Assembly (NCBI RefSeq): GCF_034140825.1
Contig: NC_089035.1
Coordinates: forward strand, 36,615,501-36,679,500
Origin: Oryza sativa Japonica Group
Taxonomy: Eukaryota > Streptophyta > Magnoliopsida > Poales > Poaceae
Length of the DNA stretch: 64,000 bases
Direction: 5' to 3'
The translations under genes were made by a program, and so were the position numbers. Shown here piece by piece: positions 48,521-59,764 of this stretch (positions are counted from its first letter, which is position 1; each line of letters starts with the position of its first letter). Below the pieces are notes generated by a model. The model saw only the letters and a program-made list of their open reading frames with translations, was not told the DNA's origin and ran no database searches.

Positions 48521-49187
48521 CAAGCGCGGCGGGGGGGGGGGGGGGGGGGCGCGTTGTCACCGCCATTGTGTTGAAGCCGGCTAGAAGGAAGGGCCGAATC
48601 CCGAATTGGGAAGAGGAAGGAGATCGAGAGGGGTAAGGGTAGAAGAGAGAGAATGACACGTGGGCTCCACATTCTTAATTGGTGGAAGGGCCAAGTTAAC
48701 GTGCCAAGCCAGTGAAAAACACCATGAAAACTGTTAAGGGAGTCAAATTGCATCGATTTTAATAGTTGGAGGGTCAAGATATCTGATATTACTGTTGAGG
48801 GATGCGAATAAGATCCGACCACTAATTAAGGGTGTCAAAGTGGACTTATTATTTTATCGGCTGGTTTATTTTGGGCCGCGAAAAAGTGGGTGTTGGTTGT
48901 CCATCTGGGCAGAGGCCTGCTATGTTTGGGTTTTGGTCTACTCTTAGTCCATTACGCTTTTCGAGGCCCTCGTGCACGAGCATATTCTCAGGCCCATCTA
49001 AAAATTGCCCGACCAACGGTTGGGCTGCGGGCGTGATAGAAGTCCACAGAACAAACCCGTTAACTGTAGAACATACTGGACTGTTCAACGTCACGGAGGG
49101 CAGGGTCTCACCAACTCGCGTCACCCGCCGACGACCCCACTCTCCCCTCCTGGCGCTGGCGGTGGCCTCTGCGTACCATCCAGACCC

Positions 49188-49251
49188 TTCCAGAACTCCC
49201 ATCCGATCTCAATCCAACGTCCCAGATTGGCGCACCCCGAACATTCTCGAA
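49188..49251 (+). promoter_or_regulatory. Heat-shock elements of the HSC70 gene
   Basis: GAACATTCTCGAA at 49239-49251 is a perfect three-unit heat-shock element (nGAAnnTTCnnGAAn), about 190 bases before the ATG. A second, weaker site TTCCAGAACTCCC is at 49188-49200. These are binding sites for trimeric heat-shock factors. Whether this gene is heat-induced or mainly constitutive cannot be read from sequence. Confidence 0.75.
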
Positions 49252-49436
49252 ACACCTTCAACCCCAATAAAACCACTCCCCCTCGCCTCCGTCCCCCAAC
49301 TCTTTGCAAAAGAATTCCGAGCTCGCAAGGCGAAGAAATCTCGCAACAATCTCATCAGATCTCGAGATCTCATCAGGTTTGGTTTGTTCCCGTCGGATTT
49401 TTCTTTTCCACTGTTCGATCTTCCTGTTCGTGCGAG

Positions 49437-52400
49437 ATGGCGAAGGGAGAGGGCCCGGCGATCGGCATCGACCTCGGCACCACCTACTCGTGCGTCGGCG
49501 TGTGGCAGCACGACCGGGTGGAGATCATCGCCAACGACCAGGGGAACCGCACCACGCCGTCGTATGTCGCGTTCACCGACTCCGAGCGGCTCATCGGCGA
49601 CGCCGCCAAGAACCAGGTCGCCATGAACCCCATCAACACCGTCTTCGGTACGTGCTCCTGCTATTTCTTCCTTTTTTTTTTGAGCTATCGTTGTTACTAG
49701 TCCTTTTGCACGCTCTAGTTCGAATCTAGATTGAACTGTCATCTGGATGGCTGGATGCATTCGTTATTAAGATGTTCCTGGGTTGCGCTGATGTTGATTT
49801 CACTCCGAAACGAAGACAAACATTGTATCTGTGCTCTGTTTGGGTGTGCTAAATTGCTAATCTCATAAAACCAAAGAATAATGATTATATTAAACAAGTA
49901 TCATGCATTTACTACAACTCTCAGGGTCTGTACTTGAATGGTTGAACATTGAAATTGATAGGAGTTGCTAGTTGTCAAGAAATTGATAGGAGCTGCTAAT
50001 TGTCAAGAGATTGAACTGAACAATTTAAACATTGTATCTATGCTCTGTTTGGGTGTGCTAAATTGCTAATCTCATAAAACCAAAGAATAAGGATTATATT
50101 AAACAAGTATCATGCATTTACTGCAACTCTCAGGGTCTGTACTTGAATGGTTGAACATTGAAATTGATAGGAGTTGCTAGTTGTCAAGAGATTGAATTGA
50201 ACAGTTTGCTAGTTGTACATGTTACATTTTGTTGCAGTGGTGCATTTTGTTCTATGGAATTTTCGTCTGGAAATTCTGCTTGTTGGCTAGTTAGTAATGC
50301 GGTGGTAAATCACAGGGAGTAGGCAACTCATATTCTCGTGGAATTTGCTTTGAGCGAAATATATACCCACAATTTGTTTCGAGTACATTGCTTACTGATT
50401 ATAAATTAAGCTGGCTTTACTGCTTGTGTGCCTGCTGTACTCTGCTTTAGTTATAAGCTGAATTTTCATATGAATTCAATTGAACAATCTGACTCATAAT
50501 CTCGTTCGTCTTGAAATTCTGCTTGTTGGCTAGTTAGTAATGCGGTGGTAAATCACAGGGAGTAGGCAACTCATATTCTCGTGGAATTTGCTTTGAGCGA
50601 AATATATACCCACAATTTGTATTAGTACATTGCTTACTGATTGATAAATTAAGCTAGCTTTACTGCTTGTCATGCCTGCTGTACTCTGCTTTACCTGTAA
50701 GATGAATTTTTAAGCTGGCTTTACTGCTTGTCATGCCTGCTGTGCTCTGCTTTACCTGTAAGCTGAATTTTCATATGAATTCAATTGAACAATCTGACTC
50801 ATAATCTCGTTCAATTTTGAATGCAGATGCCAAGCGACTGATAGGTAGGCGGTTCTCCGACCCGTCCGTGCAGAGTGACATGAAGCTGTGGCCGTTCAAG
50901 GTCATCCCTGGCCCCGGCGATAAGCCTATGATTGTGGTGCAGTACAAGGGCGAGGAGAAGCAGTTCTCCGCCGAGGAGATCTCCTCCATGGTGCTCATCA
51001 AGATGAGGGAGATCGCTGAAGCCTACCTCGGCTCCAACATCAAGAACGCCGTGGTGACTGTGCCGGCCTACTTCAACGACTCGCAGAGGCAGGCCACCAA
51101 GGACGCCGGTGTCATTGCCGGCCTCAACGTGATGCGCATCATCAACGAGCCCACCGCCGCGGCCATCGCCTACGGTCTTGACAAGAAGGCCACCAGCTCC
51201 GGCGAGAAGAACGTGCTCATCTTCGATCTTGGCGGTGGCACGTTCGATGTGTCGCTGCTCACCATTGAGGAGGGCATTTTCGAGGTGAAGGCCACTGCTG
51301 GTGACACTCACCTTGGTGGTGAGGACTTCGACAACCGCATGGTGAACCATTTCGTCCTGGAGTTCAAGCGCAAGAACAAGAAGGACATCAGCGGCAACCC
51401 GCGTGCTCTGCGCCGGCTGCGCACGGCCTGCGAGCGCGCCAAGCGCACGCTGTCGTCGACCGCACAGACCACCATTGAGATCGACTCCCTGTACGAGGGC
51501 ATCGACTTCTACTCGACCATCACCAGGGCTCGCTTCGAGGAGCTCAACATGGACCTGTTCCGCAAGTGCATGGAGCCGGTGGAGAAGTGCCTGCGCGACG
51601 CCAAGATGGACAAGAGCAGCGTGCACGACGTCGTGCTCGTCGGCGGCTCCACCCGCATCCCCAAGGTGCAGCAGCTGCTTCAGGACTTCTTCAACGGCAA
51701 GGAGCTGTGCAAGAGCATCAACCCCGACGAGGCCGTGGCATACGGCGCCGCTGTCCAGGCCGCCATCCTCAGCGGCGAGGGCAACGAGAAGGTGCAGGAC
51801 CTGCTTCTGCTCGACGTCACGCCGCTGTCGCTGGGGCTCGAGACAGCAGGAGGTGTCATGACCGTGCTCATCCCGAGGAACACCACCATCCCCACCAAGA
51901 AGGAGCAGGTGTTCTCGACCTACTCCGACAATCAGCCTGGCGTCCTGATCCAGGTGTACGAGGGTGAGCGTGCCCGGACCAAGGACAACAACCTGCTGGG
52001 CAAGTTCGAGCTCTCCGGCATCCCTCCAGCTCCCCGCGGCGTGCCCCAGATCACCGTCTGCTTTGACATCGACGCCAATGGCATCCTCAACGTCTCTGCC
52101 GAGGACAAGACCACCGGGCAGAAGAACAAGATCACCATCACCAACGACAAGGGCAGGCTGAGCAAGGAGGAGATCGAGAAGATGGTGCAGGAGGCGGAGA
52201 AGTACAAGGCGGAGGACGAGGAGCACAAGAAGAAGGTGGACGCCAAGAACGCGCTCGAGAACTACGCCTACAACATGAGGAACACCATCAAGGACGACAA
52301 GATCGCCTCCAAGCTCTCGGCGGACGACAAGAAGAAGATCGAGGACGCCATCGACGGCGCCATCAACTGGCTCGACAGCAACCAGCTCGCGGAGGCGGAC

Positions 52401-52562
52401 GAGTTCGAGGACAAGATGAAGGAGCTGGAGAGCATCTGCAACCCCATCATCGCGAAGATGTACCAGGGCGCCGGCGCGGACATGGGCGGCGCCGCTGGCA
52501 TGGACGAGGACGCGCCGGCGGGTGGCAGCGGTGCAGGCCCCAAGATCGAGGAGGTCGATTAA
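49437..52562 (+). CDS. Cytosolic heat shock cognate 70 kDa protein (HSC70)
   Basis: Two exons, 49437-49647 and 50827-52562, encode 648 residues. The intron falls in the codon for Asp71, the conserved plant HSC70 position. The nucleotide-binding domain shows [49 protein letters not shown] and [17 protein letters not shown]. The substrate domain has [17 protein letters not shown]. The lid ends in a Gly-rich tail and EEVD, the C-terminal tag that binds TPR cochaperones such as HOP and marks the cytosolic/nuclear form. It uses ATP cycles with J-proteins to fold and traffic proteins. Strong codon bias in exon 2 fits high expression. The 1.18-kb intron consists largely of two local duplications. 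Confidence 0.98.
49819..50207. repeat. Tandem duplication in the HSC70 intron (unit ~209 bp)
   Basis: 49819-50027 and 50028-50207 share an almost identical sequence starting AACATTGTATCT. The first copy has an extra internal duplicate of a 29-base piece (AATTGATAGGAG...GTCAAG). Confidence 0.9.
50264..50814. repeat. Second tandem duplication in the HSC70 intron (unit ~243 bp)
   Basis: 50264-50506 is repeated from 50507 to about 50814, starting CGTCTGGAAATTCTGC or CGTCTTGAAATTCTGC. The right copy ends a few bases before the splice acceptor. The second copy contains a further repeat of its TAAGCTGGCTTTACTGC part, making it longer. Confidence 0.9.
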
Positions 52563-54073
52563 GCTGGTGGTGGTCCTACGTGATTCCGGCTGGAAGGGAG
52601 TCTGAACCGTGTGATGTGGCTGGCGTCGTGTGATCCCCTGTGTTTTTTAGCCGTCGAGAGTTTCGTGCGATGAAGCTTTTGTAAGTGTGTATCGCCGTAT
52701 GGTTTTACCTGAACTTGCTCTGAAATAGTTTAAGCTTTGACCTAAATCGCTCTGTCTCTCTCTTTTTGTGCGGCTTGCGGCTTGCCTGCTTCACGAGTTC
52801 GTTCGGTCGCAGTTTCAGACAGAGGATTAGCCGCAAGTTTGTTCTATTGCCCTTATCTTTTCGTCAGACAAAGTTAAAGTTGGTGGGATGCAATGACTAG
52901 CGAGTTCTGTCTTCTTTTTTTTTTTTCCATTCTTCCTCACACTGAGGATTAGCCAGTTGCTACTGTTTTCTTTACCTTTATTCCTCAAAACAGGACCAAT
53001 TTTGAGACGCTGTTTTCTTTTCCTTTATTCTTCAAAACAGGATCAAATCAATCTTTTGCGGCTGCGACCAACACAAATGAATTCAGCTTCTTTTGATATG
53101 CAACGCAATTCTGCCCTGACCTGATTGACCCAAACTCTAGGGGTAGGGAGTCATCCAAATTTTAGGAGCAATAGGCGAATTGCACGTCCGTTTCATGTTT
53201 CTAAACCTAAGGGAAATATCAATCAAAATGCCGACTTGTTTTAGGAATCGACACACAAAAAAAATCTTTGAGATTGACTAAGATTAGTGCCATAGTTTAG
53301 TTTAAACAAATTTTGTAGGCAGTTGTATAGGTTTTCACTGCTGCTATTCACAAGTTCTTTGCCGATCAACAATTCACTGCTGTATCAGAGTGTCCTTGAC
53401 GGTTTGACACAGCTGAGCTACCAAATCATGGTTGGCTTCTGTAGTCAGCTGCTTTCGAATTTGCAAGCCTAACTGGAAGATGAACTACTTCTCCTTTAGT
53501 ATAATCCTATAAAGAGTTGCATTCAGTGAGTTCTTGGGCGCGCATATACTCTGCAGACCCGCAGCAATGTTCACCATCTCACAACCTATACTACCATATC
53601 CAAAAAGACCATCTAACTGCTAGAATTCAACGTATCTCTGCAGGAGAAGATCAAGGCAATCCTGCATATGCCCATTCCTGTGTTGATTGGCACATGACAC
53701 ATGCAACTAGGTTCTTACCCACCAATCATATCTTAATGCTAAACAAAACACCCACAATCCATGATCCAAGAATGGAATAGTAATTCAGACAATTTATTTC
53801 TGGTTAATTCAACACAGTACAAATTCTAGAAAAAGCAATCTAGCCATATTCTACAAAGGAGAAGAGCATGAGGGCTAAAAAGACACCCATCATAACATAC
53901 TAGAACAAACTGAGTAGCCTTCAGCAGACTTCGCTGAAGAGGCCTAGTGCAGTACGACAAATACTCAGAAAGCAAAACTCCCAACACAGTCATGCTCATA
54001 CCTTCTCAGCCATGTTTGGGCATTGATCTGGTGGTCAGAAACAAGACTATATGGTTGATAGACCTTCCACTGG
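52563..54073. other. Intergenic between convergent HSC70 and ACD genes
   Basis: 3' flanks of both genes. No frame with a domain and no resolved mobile element. Confidence 0.5.
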
Positions 54074-55639
54074 TTATGTCAGGAGTAGATCGTTAGCTGC
54101 AAGGTGAGGGGGGCGCATAGAGACTCTTACTTCATGTTCTTCTGGCTCATTTCCACGTTTGGGAACCATGATCTCAAGCACTGCAGCGGCCTCATCAAAG
54201 TATGCTTCTAGCTTAGCGTCTTCAGGGATGCGAGTTGCTAGAGGTATTTCACGGACAAATTCCCCATGAGGGCAGTGCTCAGGCATAGGATCAGCAAGCT
54301 TGAATACCCTGTCATGCCTTCTGATGTATGGCGTCTGGGCTGTACTAACACAAAGGATCTTTACTATACCATGAGTAAGACTGTTCCTCCATGAAACTTT
54401 CACCTTCTGCTGATCAACAAATGGTAAGCTGACCATTATCAAGTAGCCTTGGTCATCTTCATAAATCGACTTGGCGGCAGTCACAGGCCCGCGAGCCTTT
54501 TTCATCACCCCAGAAAATTCGTGCTGCCATGAAGGCTGCACTACTGAATGCATCTCCACATCTTGTTGTGTCCTCTCGCCGCAAGAGTTGAGTGGCAAGA
54601 AGCATTCCTCATCCATGGCATGCGGAAACACCTCCTTCCTGCGCTTGCTGCTAACTGGGGAGAGATCCATGCCATCTTCTCCTGAGTGATTGGAGGGTGA
54701 TGACAAATTCAAGCCAGATCCATTAAGCAGCTTCTTTGGGTGTTGATGAACGTTGCCCTTCATGACAGGATGTGGCCTGTCAAGCTCAATCTCTGTGTTT
54801 GGCATAGTCCTCCATGTCCCAAAATCACAGGCCTCCTGCGGGATTGCGAAATTGAGCTCCCTCCCTGTAAGCTCCACCCACCTCCTCCTGTCTACCTCAG
54901 TTATGCTTGCAAGATTTGGTGATCTCACCACCTCAATTCCATGAATACACTGTGGGTTTGAGAGTCCACGGTAGTGCTTGCGCTGCATCCGGTGTGATCG
55001 CACAAATCCCCTGTCAACGCTGAACGGGAATTGCGGCTCACCAGGGCGGGAGTGCCCGTTCATGTAGCTCCTCAGCTGCATCTTGCCAAGGGCATTCTCC
55101 GGCCGCTCCTTGAAGACCCACATGTACATGTTCTCCATGTCGTGCTGCACCATGAACATGTCGAGCCGGAGATCCGTCTTGTCAAACCCTGACACACCGT
55201 TGGCATCCCGGGTGACCTTGCCTTTGCACTTGTCCGCGAGCAGGGGCTTGAAGTAGAACGTGAAGAAGAACCAGGCGCCCCAGATGCTGTCCCCGCGCTT
55301 GGCGGCCTTGCGGTTCCCAGCCTTCGGGGCACTGCTCAGCACGGCGAGCGCCTCGGCGTCGTACACCTGAATCTGCGGGCCGAGGCTGACGTCGAGCATG
55401 TCGCAGAGGTCAGTCTGCCACGGCTGGTTGATGTCCGGCGGATGCGCGCCGGAGAGCGACACGGCGTGGGCGCGCCCGGCGCCGTCCCCGATGCGGGGCT
55501 GCACCATGACCCCGACGGCGCGGTCGTCGAGGTGGCCGGCGGGATCCATGGAGAGAAGGGTGCAGAGGCTGTGGTGGCCACCGCCACCGCCACCGCCGCC
55601 GTTCTCCATGGACAGGGTGGTGACGAGGTCTTCCCCCAT
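54074..55639 (-). CDS. Alpha-crystallin-domain (HSP20-like) protein, IDM2/IDM3-type
   Basis: Single uninterrupted 521-residue frame. The N-terminal half is a conserved plant-specific region (AWFFFTFYFKPLLADKCKGK, FDKTDLRLDMFMVQHDMENM, FPFSVDRGFVRSHRMQRKHY, GLSNPQCIHGIEVV). After a low-complexity linker with a basic SSKRRK stretch, residues about 390-505 form a degenerate alpha-crystallin domain (YEDDQGYLIMVSLPFVDQ at its start, EAAAVLEIMVPKRG at its end). It is not a small heat-shock protein: it is far too long and has no C-terminal IxI motif. Arabidopsis relatives with this domain include IDM2/IDM3, which work with a histone acetyltransferase complex in active DNA demethylation. That link is inferred from memory of domain style. 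The ATG at 55639 is the first in the frame. Confidence 0.85.
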   Translation of the reverse strand: MGEDLVTTLSMENGGGGGGGGHHSLCTLLSMDPAGHLDDRAVGVMVQPRIGDGAGRAHAVSLSGAHPPDINQPWQTDLCDMLDVSLGPQIQVYDAEALAVLSSAPKAGNRKAAKRGDSIWGAWFFFTFYFKPLLADKCKGKVTRDANGVSGFDKTDLRLDMFMVQHDMENMYMWVFKERPENALGKMQLRSYMNGHSRPGEPQFPFSVDRGFVRSHRMQRKHYRGLSNPQCIHGIEVVRSPNLASITEVDRRRWVELTGRELNFAIPQEACDFGTWRTMPNTEIELDRPHPVMKGNVHQHPKKLLNGSGLNLSSPSNHSGEDGMDLSPVSSKRRKEVFPHAMDEECFLPLNSCGERTQQDVEMHSVVQPSWQHEFSGVMKKARGPVTAAKSIYEDDQGYLIMVSLPFVDQQKVKVSWRNSLTHGIVKILCVSTAQTPYIRRHDRVFKLADPMPEHCPHGEFVREIPLATRIPEDAKLEAYFDEAAAVLEIMVPKRGNEPEEHEVRVSMRPPHLAANDLLLT

Positions 55640-57206
55640 GGCTTGGTGACTCGCGCCTCGGGGTGACTGGTGCTAATGGCGACGGCCTCCGCCTCTGCCA
55701 CCGCCTGCTCCTCTCTCCTCTCCTCTCCCTCCTCCCCCGGCCGCTATCTAATCGGTGGCCTCCGGATCCCTCCGCATTCCAGGACGGCGTCCCACAGCAA
55801 CCAATCGTGCACGCACTCCATGAATCCCACCATCAATTCCCCCCCAACAGTTTCCGCCACAAATCTTCACCCAGCTCTCCTCCCCCCCAACCCAAATCCA
55901 CACCCCCAAGGAGACCAAAATGCCGCCCAAACCAAAAACAGAGCCGCCGCGCGCGGTGGACGATGGGTTAGCCGCCGAGGTTTACCTCCACCACCATCAG
56001 GAGTCTGTACTAGTGCGGGGGAAGCGTGAAGCTGCGGGAGCAAGAGCGCGGGGAGGAAGGCGAGGACATGGGGAGGGGAGGGGTGCGCGGCGAGGTGGGA
56101 GAAAAGGGGAAGAGGAGATTACTCGTGGGGGCGACCGCTTATAATGGCCTCTCAGATCCGGAAGCGCCCTCCACCGGATGCGGCCGAACACGACGACGAC
56201 GGCGCCGCCCGTCACGCCTCTCACGCCGTTAGGGCACAAGCCAACCCCGTCTGTTTTAAACCGTGATTAGCTTAGTGCAAAAACCGGCCAAACAGACTCA
56301 ATCTAGTTATCTACCCAACCAAACACGGTTAACTTCTCGTCTCGGTTGTTCGGCTTTTTATCACACAGTGTCTAGACGGTGAGGTGATGGCCGGGCGGCG
56401 TTTAACGAGAGCTTTCCCGGATCTTCCCCGTGTGGGTGCCTTTTCCGGTGCAACAGATGCGACCCACCGCGCAGCAGCGCGGCCACCACCCACCACTATG
56501 CAACTTCTATTTGGTGGGTCAGGTTCCGCGATACTTGTCCCCTCCCCTCCCCTCTCTCCTCCCCTTCTCCCACATTGCTTTCAGCCTTTCAGCAAAGCGC
56601 GATTCTTTCTACTGCTACTACTCTACTTGCGAAGTTTCACTGCAGCCATCGCTGTCTATGGATTGGAGGCAAAGGCTGCGTGCTTGATCTACTACTACTA
56701 CCAGGTTGCTTAGCCACAAAAACGACCGAAATTGCGTGTCAAATCAGCGTGGCGTTCGGACATCTTATCAAGGTTAGTATCTTTGTGGCGATTCTTCTTC
56801 TTGTGGCAGAGGGTCTGGTAATATCAAGGTTAGGGTTGATAGACTCGCATTGCTTGCCGTTCATCTGCTGTCGATCTATCGGGTTGTTTGGCGCATCTGT
56901 CCAAATGATTTCCATGTAATTTTTTCCTAGATGGACTAACTGTGATAAGTACACCGTATATATAGGAAAGTTTTTTATTTGATCTCTAACAGCTGAAAAA
57001 CTCCTGTTTTTGCCACTAGACCTTAAAAAAATCTCCTATGTTTTGCTTTCAACAATCATATATTCCAAACAGAGCGTTAGAGCATTATTTAGCCATGATA
57101 AGCACACGGTTTCATGTTTCTGTGGTACTGCTACAGCGCCAATAGATTAGTACTCCTAAGATGTCATTTGGCAAGTGGGATGCTTAACATAGTTACTCAA
57201 CTATAT
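55640..57206. other. Upstream region of the ACD gene and intergenic DNA
   Basis: A GC-rich leader or promoter precedes the ACD gene to about 56.25 kb. The rest is AT-rich with no supported gene. Confidence 0.45.
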
Positions 57207-57556
57207 GGGAGCGTATCCTATGCACACAGGCTCTCGCGTGTAAACCAATTAAAAATTATCACAAAAAATTCTAGGAAAATTCATACATGTACGTGCAAAG
57301 TCACATCTTCAAATTCATTCTACATAGATAATAACAAAAAAGATAAAATTCTGACAAAATTACAACCTTAAAACTGTCAGATTTTTTGTTTTTTTGTTAC
57401 GGCTAAAATATAATGAATTTAACGTTAAGATTTTAACCCTAGGTGTAATACAATTGAAAGTATGTATATGATTTTTTCTAGATTTTTTGGTGATATTTTT
57501 TAGTTGGTGTACACTTGTGTACACGTGAAGGCCTGTGTGCATAGGATACGTTGCCC
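57207..57556 (-). mobile_element. 350-bp MITE, second copy of the 2423-2804 family
   Basis: Ends GGGAGCGTATCCTATGCACA and the complement of GGGCAACGTATCCTATGCAC, flanked by a perfect 8-bp duplication AACTATAT (57199-57206 and 57557-57564). It is inverted relative to the copy at 2423. Confidence 0.9.
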
Positions 57557-57564
57557 AACTATAT

Positions 57565-59510
57565 ACACACAACAAGAGAATTATTTGCTTTGGTTGTTGG
57601 GATATCGCTAGGTCCCACCAAGGTTTGAAATGTAGCGGCATTCATGTTTGACTTGACGAGCTTATCTCTGTACTCTCTAGCCAAGGCTGTTTGCTCGTTT
57701 ATTTATCAAAGAGGAAAAACTAAAGCAACCTATCGCATCTCTGATTTCTCTCTTATCATGGTGGTTGGTAGAGTAGAACAGAAGTGGTGGGCCTTTGCGC
57801 TAATAACACAATCAACTTATGATATGATTAAATTTGTGTCCTGTTATTGAAAGTTCGTCATTTGAATGTCGTAAAGGTGGATTAGATTGGAGATTGGCCT
57901 GTTGAAGCTGGTGCTTGTCTGATAGCGATGGTTCCAATTCCATCTTAGAAAAACCTTGCATCATTTATAAGTTATAAACCCCCCACAAACGGCTTTACCA
58001 CTCGCATTTTTCCTCTTCTTTTTTAGTGTTATATCTTTTGTACTTTAACCCTACTCTTAATTTGAACAGAAAATATGCACTCCTTCAATACTTAATTGTG
58101 TGAGCATCTATTATGCTTCTTTAAATTTATTCTACGATTAGTTTAATCTAGCGTAACAAAGAAAACCACGCACACTTAACCAATTGTGGTATTTTAGTAA
58201 AAAAAAATCATTTTCTCCTGACGACAAAGGAAGAAAATAAAGGAATTTTTGCTTGCTTCAGCTTTAGTGGGCTCCAATGTAGGTTGAAATGCATCTTTCT
58301 CCCGTCACAATCTTCAGTCTTCTCAATGCATGATAATATATGATTTTACCTCTGTATTACCTCATCGATGACGTGTCACGTGTTACCCTGTAAATTCCCT
58401 TGTTAGCAAGGTAGTAAATTCTGCCCCATATAATTAATTAGAGGCCTCCCTATCCAAGTTGAGTGAATTATTGTACTTTGTGCCACAATATGCATCCTCA
58501 TTGGACTATCGTTCGTGGATAGTACATCATTAGTCGTCTGAATTATAACCCCTAAAAACGACTATTAAAACGCACTTTCTAGAGCGAACAAGATTTGGTG
58601 GTCCCAAATATATTCTCAACCAAACACACGGTGATAACTGAGAAAAATACCGTGCGTGAGCTCATCGCCACATGCCAAGTTAGCAATTTTTTTTGCTCAT
58701 AATTGAGCGCATTATATATAGGCCCTGGCAGGAAAATGGCGGATTAGATGTCTAATCCTGTGGTGGGAGTAGCTTTTAGGGTGGGTTTTTTTTTTACCGC
58801 ATGTATATTTCCCTCCCAAATTGATAAACGTTGTTTTTTGAAAAAACAAAATCTATATAAAAGATGTTTAAAAAAATCAAATTAATCTATTTTAAATTTA
58901 TTCTAACTAATGCTTAATTAATAATACGCTACTTAATCACTTTTGTTTTGTGTGTGGGGAGCTAAAGTTCACAACCTTCGACTACGAACGCAACCTTAGT
59001 CCATAATAGTAAGAGCTCTCCTCCAATTTGAAACCACCATAGTCTCGTTAACCTAAACAATAACTTACCATACGTGCACCCCAAGTCCCAGCTACAACCC
59101 ACGTATCTAGTTGTACAATAAAGAAATTTGAAGGTTAAATACTTGTACAATGATGCCGACGAGCTTATCATCCTCTTGCAGCTATGGTGTTCCTAGGGGA
59201 GGTTCTGTCCTCTGTGATTACTCCAGTGAAAAGTCGTCTAGCCGATTGATCGGTGAACGACGGTGGGTGCTGAGCTGAATCGTGCAGCCGTGCTCAGCGC
59301 TCGGCGCCAAGGCTAGTAAACTGCACGTGTGGCTGTCTCGGCTGCGCGAAGTGGGCAGGTGTTGAACAGGGCGACGCGCCTCGGCGCATTGCAATATGGC
59401 CCAACGACCAACGTCCGATTCCGATCTCTCCATTTTGCATTCGCTCGATCAGTTCGTGGCGTGTCGAGATTCTCGGCTGCTTGCGCGCGCGGCTGGCAGT
59501 GGGGGAGGCG
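57565..59510. other. Intergenic DNA, nothing recognised
   Basis: AT-rich. Only short frames without domains. Confidence 0.45.
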
Positions 59511-59614
59511 AACCTTTATTTAGTTCACGTTAAAATTAGAAATTTGGTTGAAATTGGAACGATGTAATAGAAAAGTTGAAAGTTTGAAGAAAAAATTGGG
59601 AACTAAACAAGGTC
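59511..59614. mobile_element. Tourist-like MITE, left of an adjacent pair
   Basis: About 104 bp with ends AACCTTTATTTAGTTC and GAACTAAACAAGGTC, a shortened relative of the next element. TAA follows at the right. Confidence 0.65.
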
Positions 59615-59617
59615 TAA

Positions 59618-59764
59618 GGGTGTGTTTAGTTCACGCTAAAATTGAAAGTTTGATTGAAATTGAAACGATATGATGGAAAAGTTGGAAGTTTATGTGTGTA
59701 GAAAAGTTTTGATGTGATAGAAAAGTTAAAAGTTTGAAGAAAATATTAGTAACTAAACCCGGCC
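59618..59764. mobile_element. Tourist-like MITE, TAA TSD
   Basis: 147 bp with ends GGGTGTGTTTAGTTC and AACTAAACCCGGCC, flanked by TAA on both sides (59615-59617 and 59765-59767). It is directly adjacent to the shorter relative. Confidence 0.8.

Larger units (their letters stand above)
42017..48850. mobile_element. Outer MULE-like element with nested insertions
   Basis: The two outer edges are inverted relatives. The left part (about 42040-42170) reads TAACCGTCCCTCTCAGCC and CAACTATTATTAAAATCG; the complement of the right part (about 48690-48840) reads CGCATCCCTCAACAG and CAACTATTAAAATCGATG. The right tip GTGGACTTATTA resembles the ends of the MULEs at 3.6-7.3 kb. The interior carries a kinase gene fragment, as in Pack-MULEs. 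Exact tips and a target duplication could not be fixed. Without its inserts the element would be about 1.2 kb. Confidence 0.45.

Noticed and set aside
50811-52226. 471-codon minus-strand frame
   Set aside because: Antisense shadow of HSC70 exon 2, a known effect of its codon bias.
49437-55639. HSC70 and HSP20-like genes as a functional chaperone cluster
   Set aside because: They converge from separate promoters, and the second is not a true small heat-shock protein.
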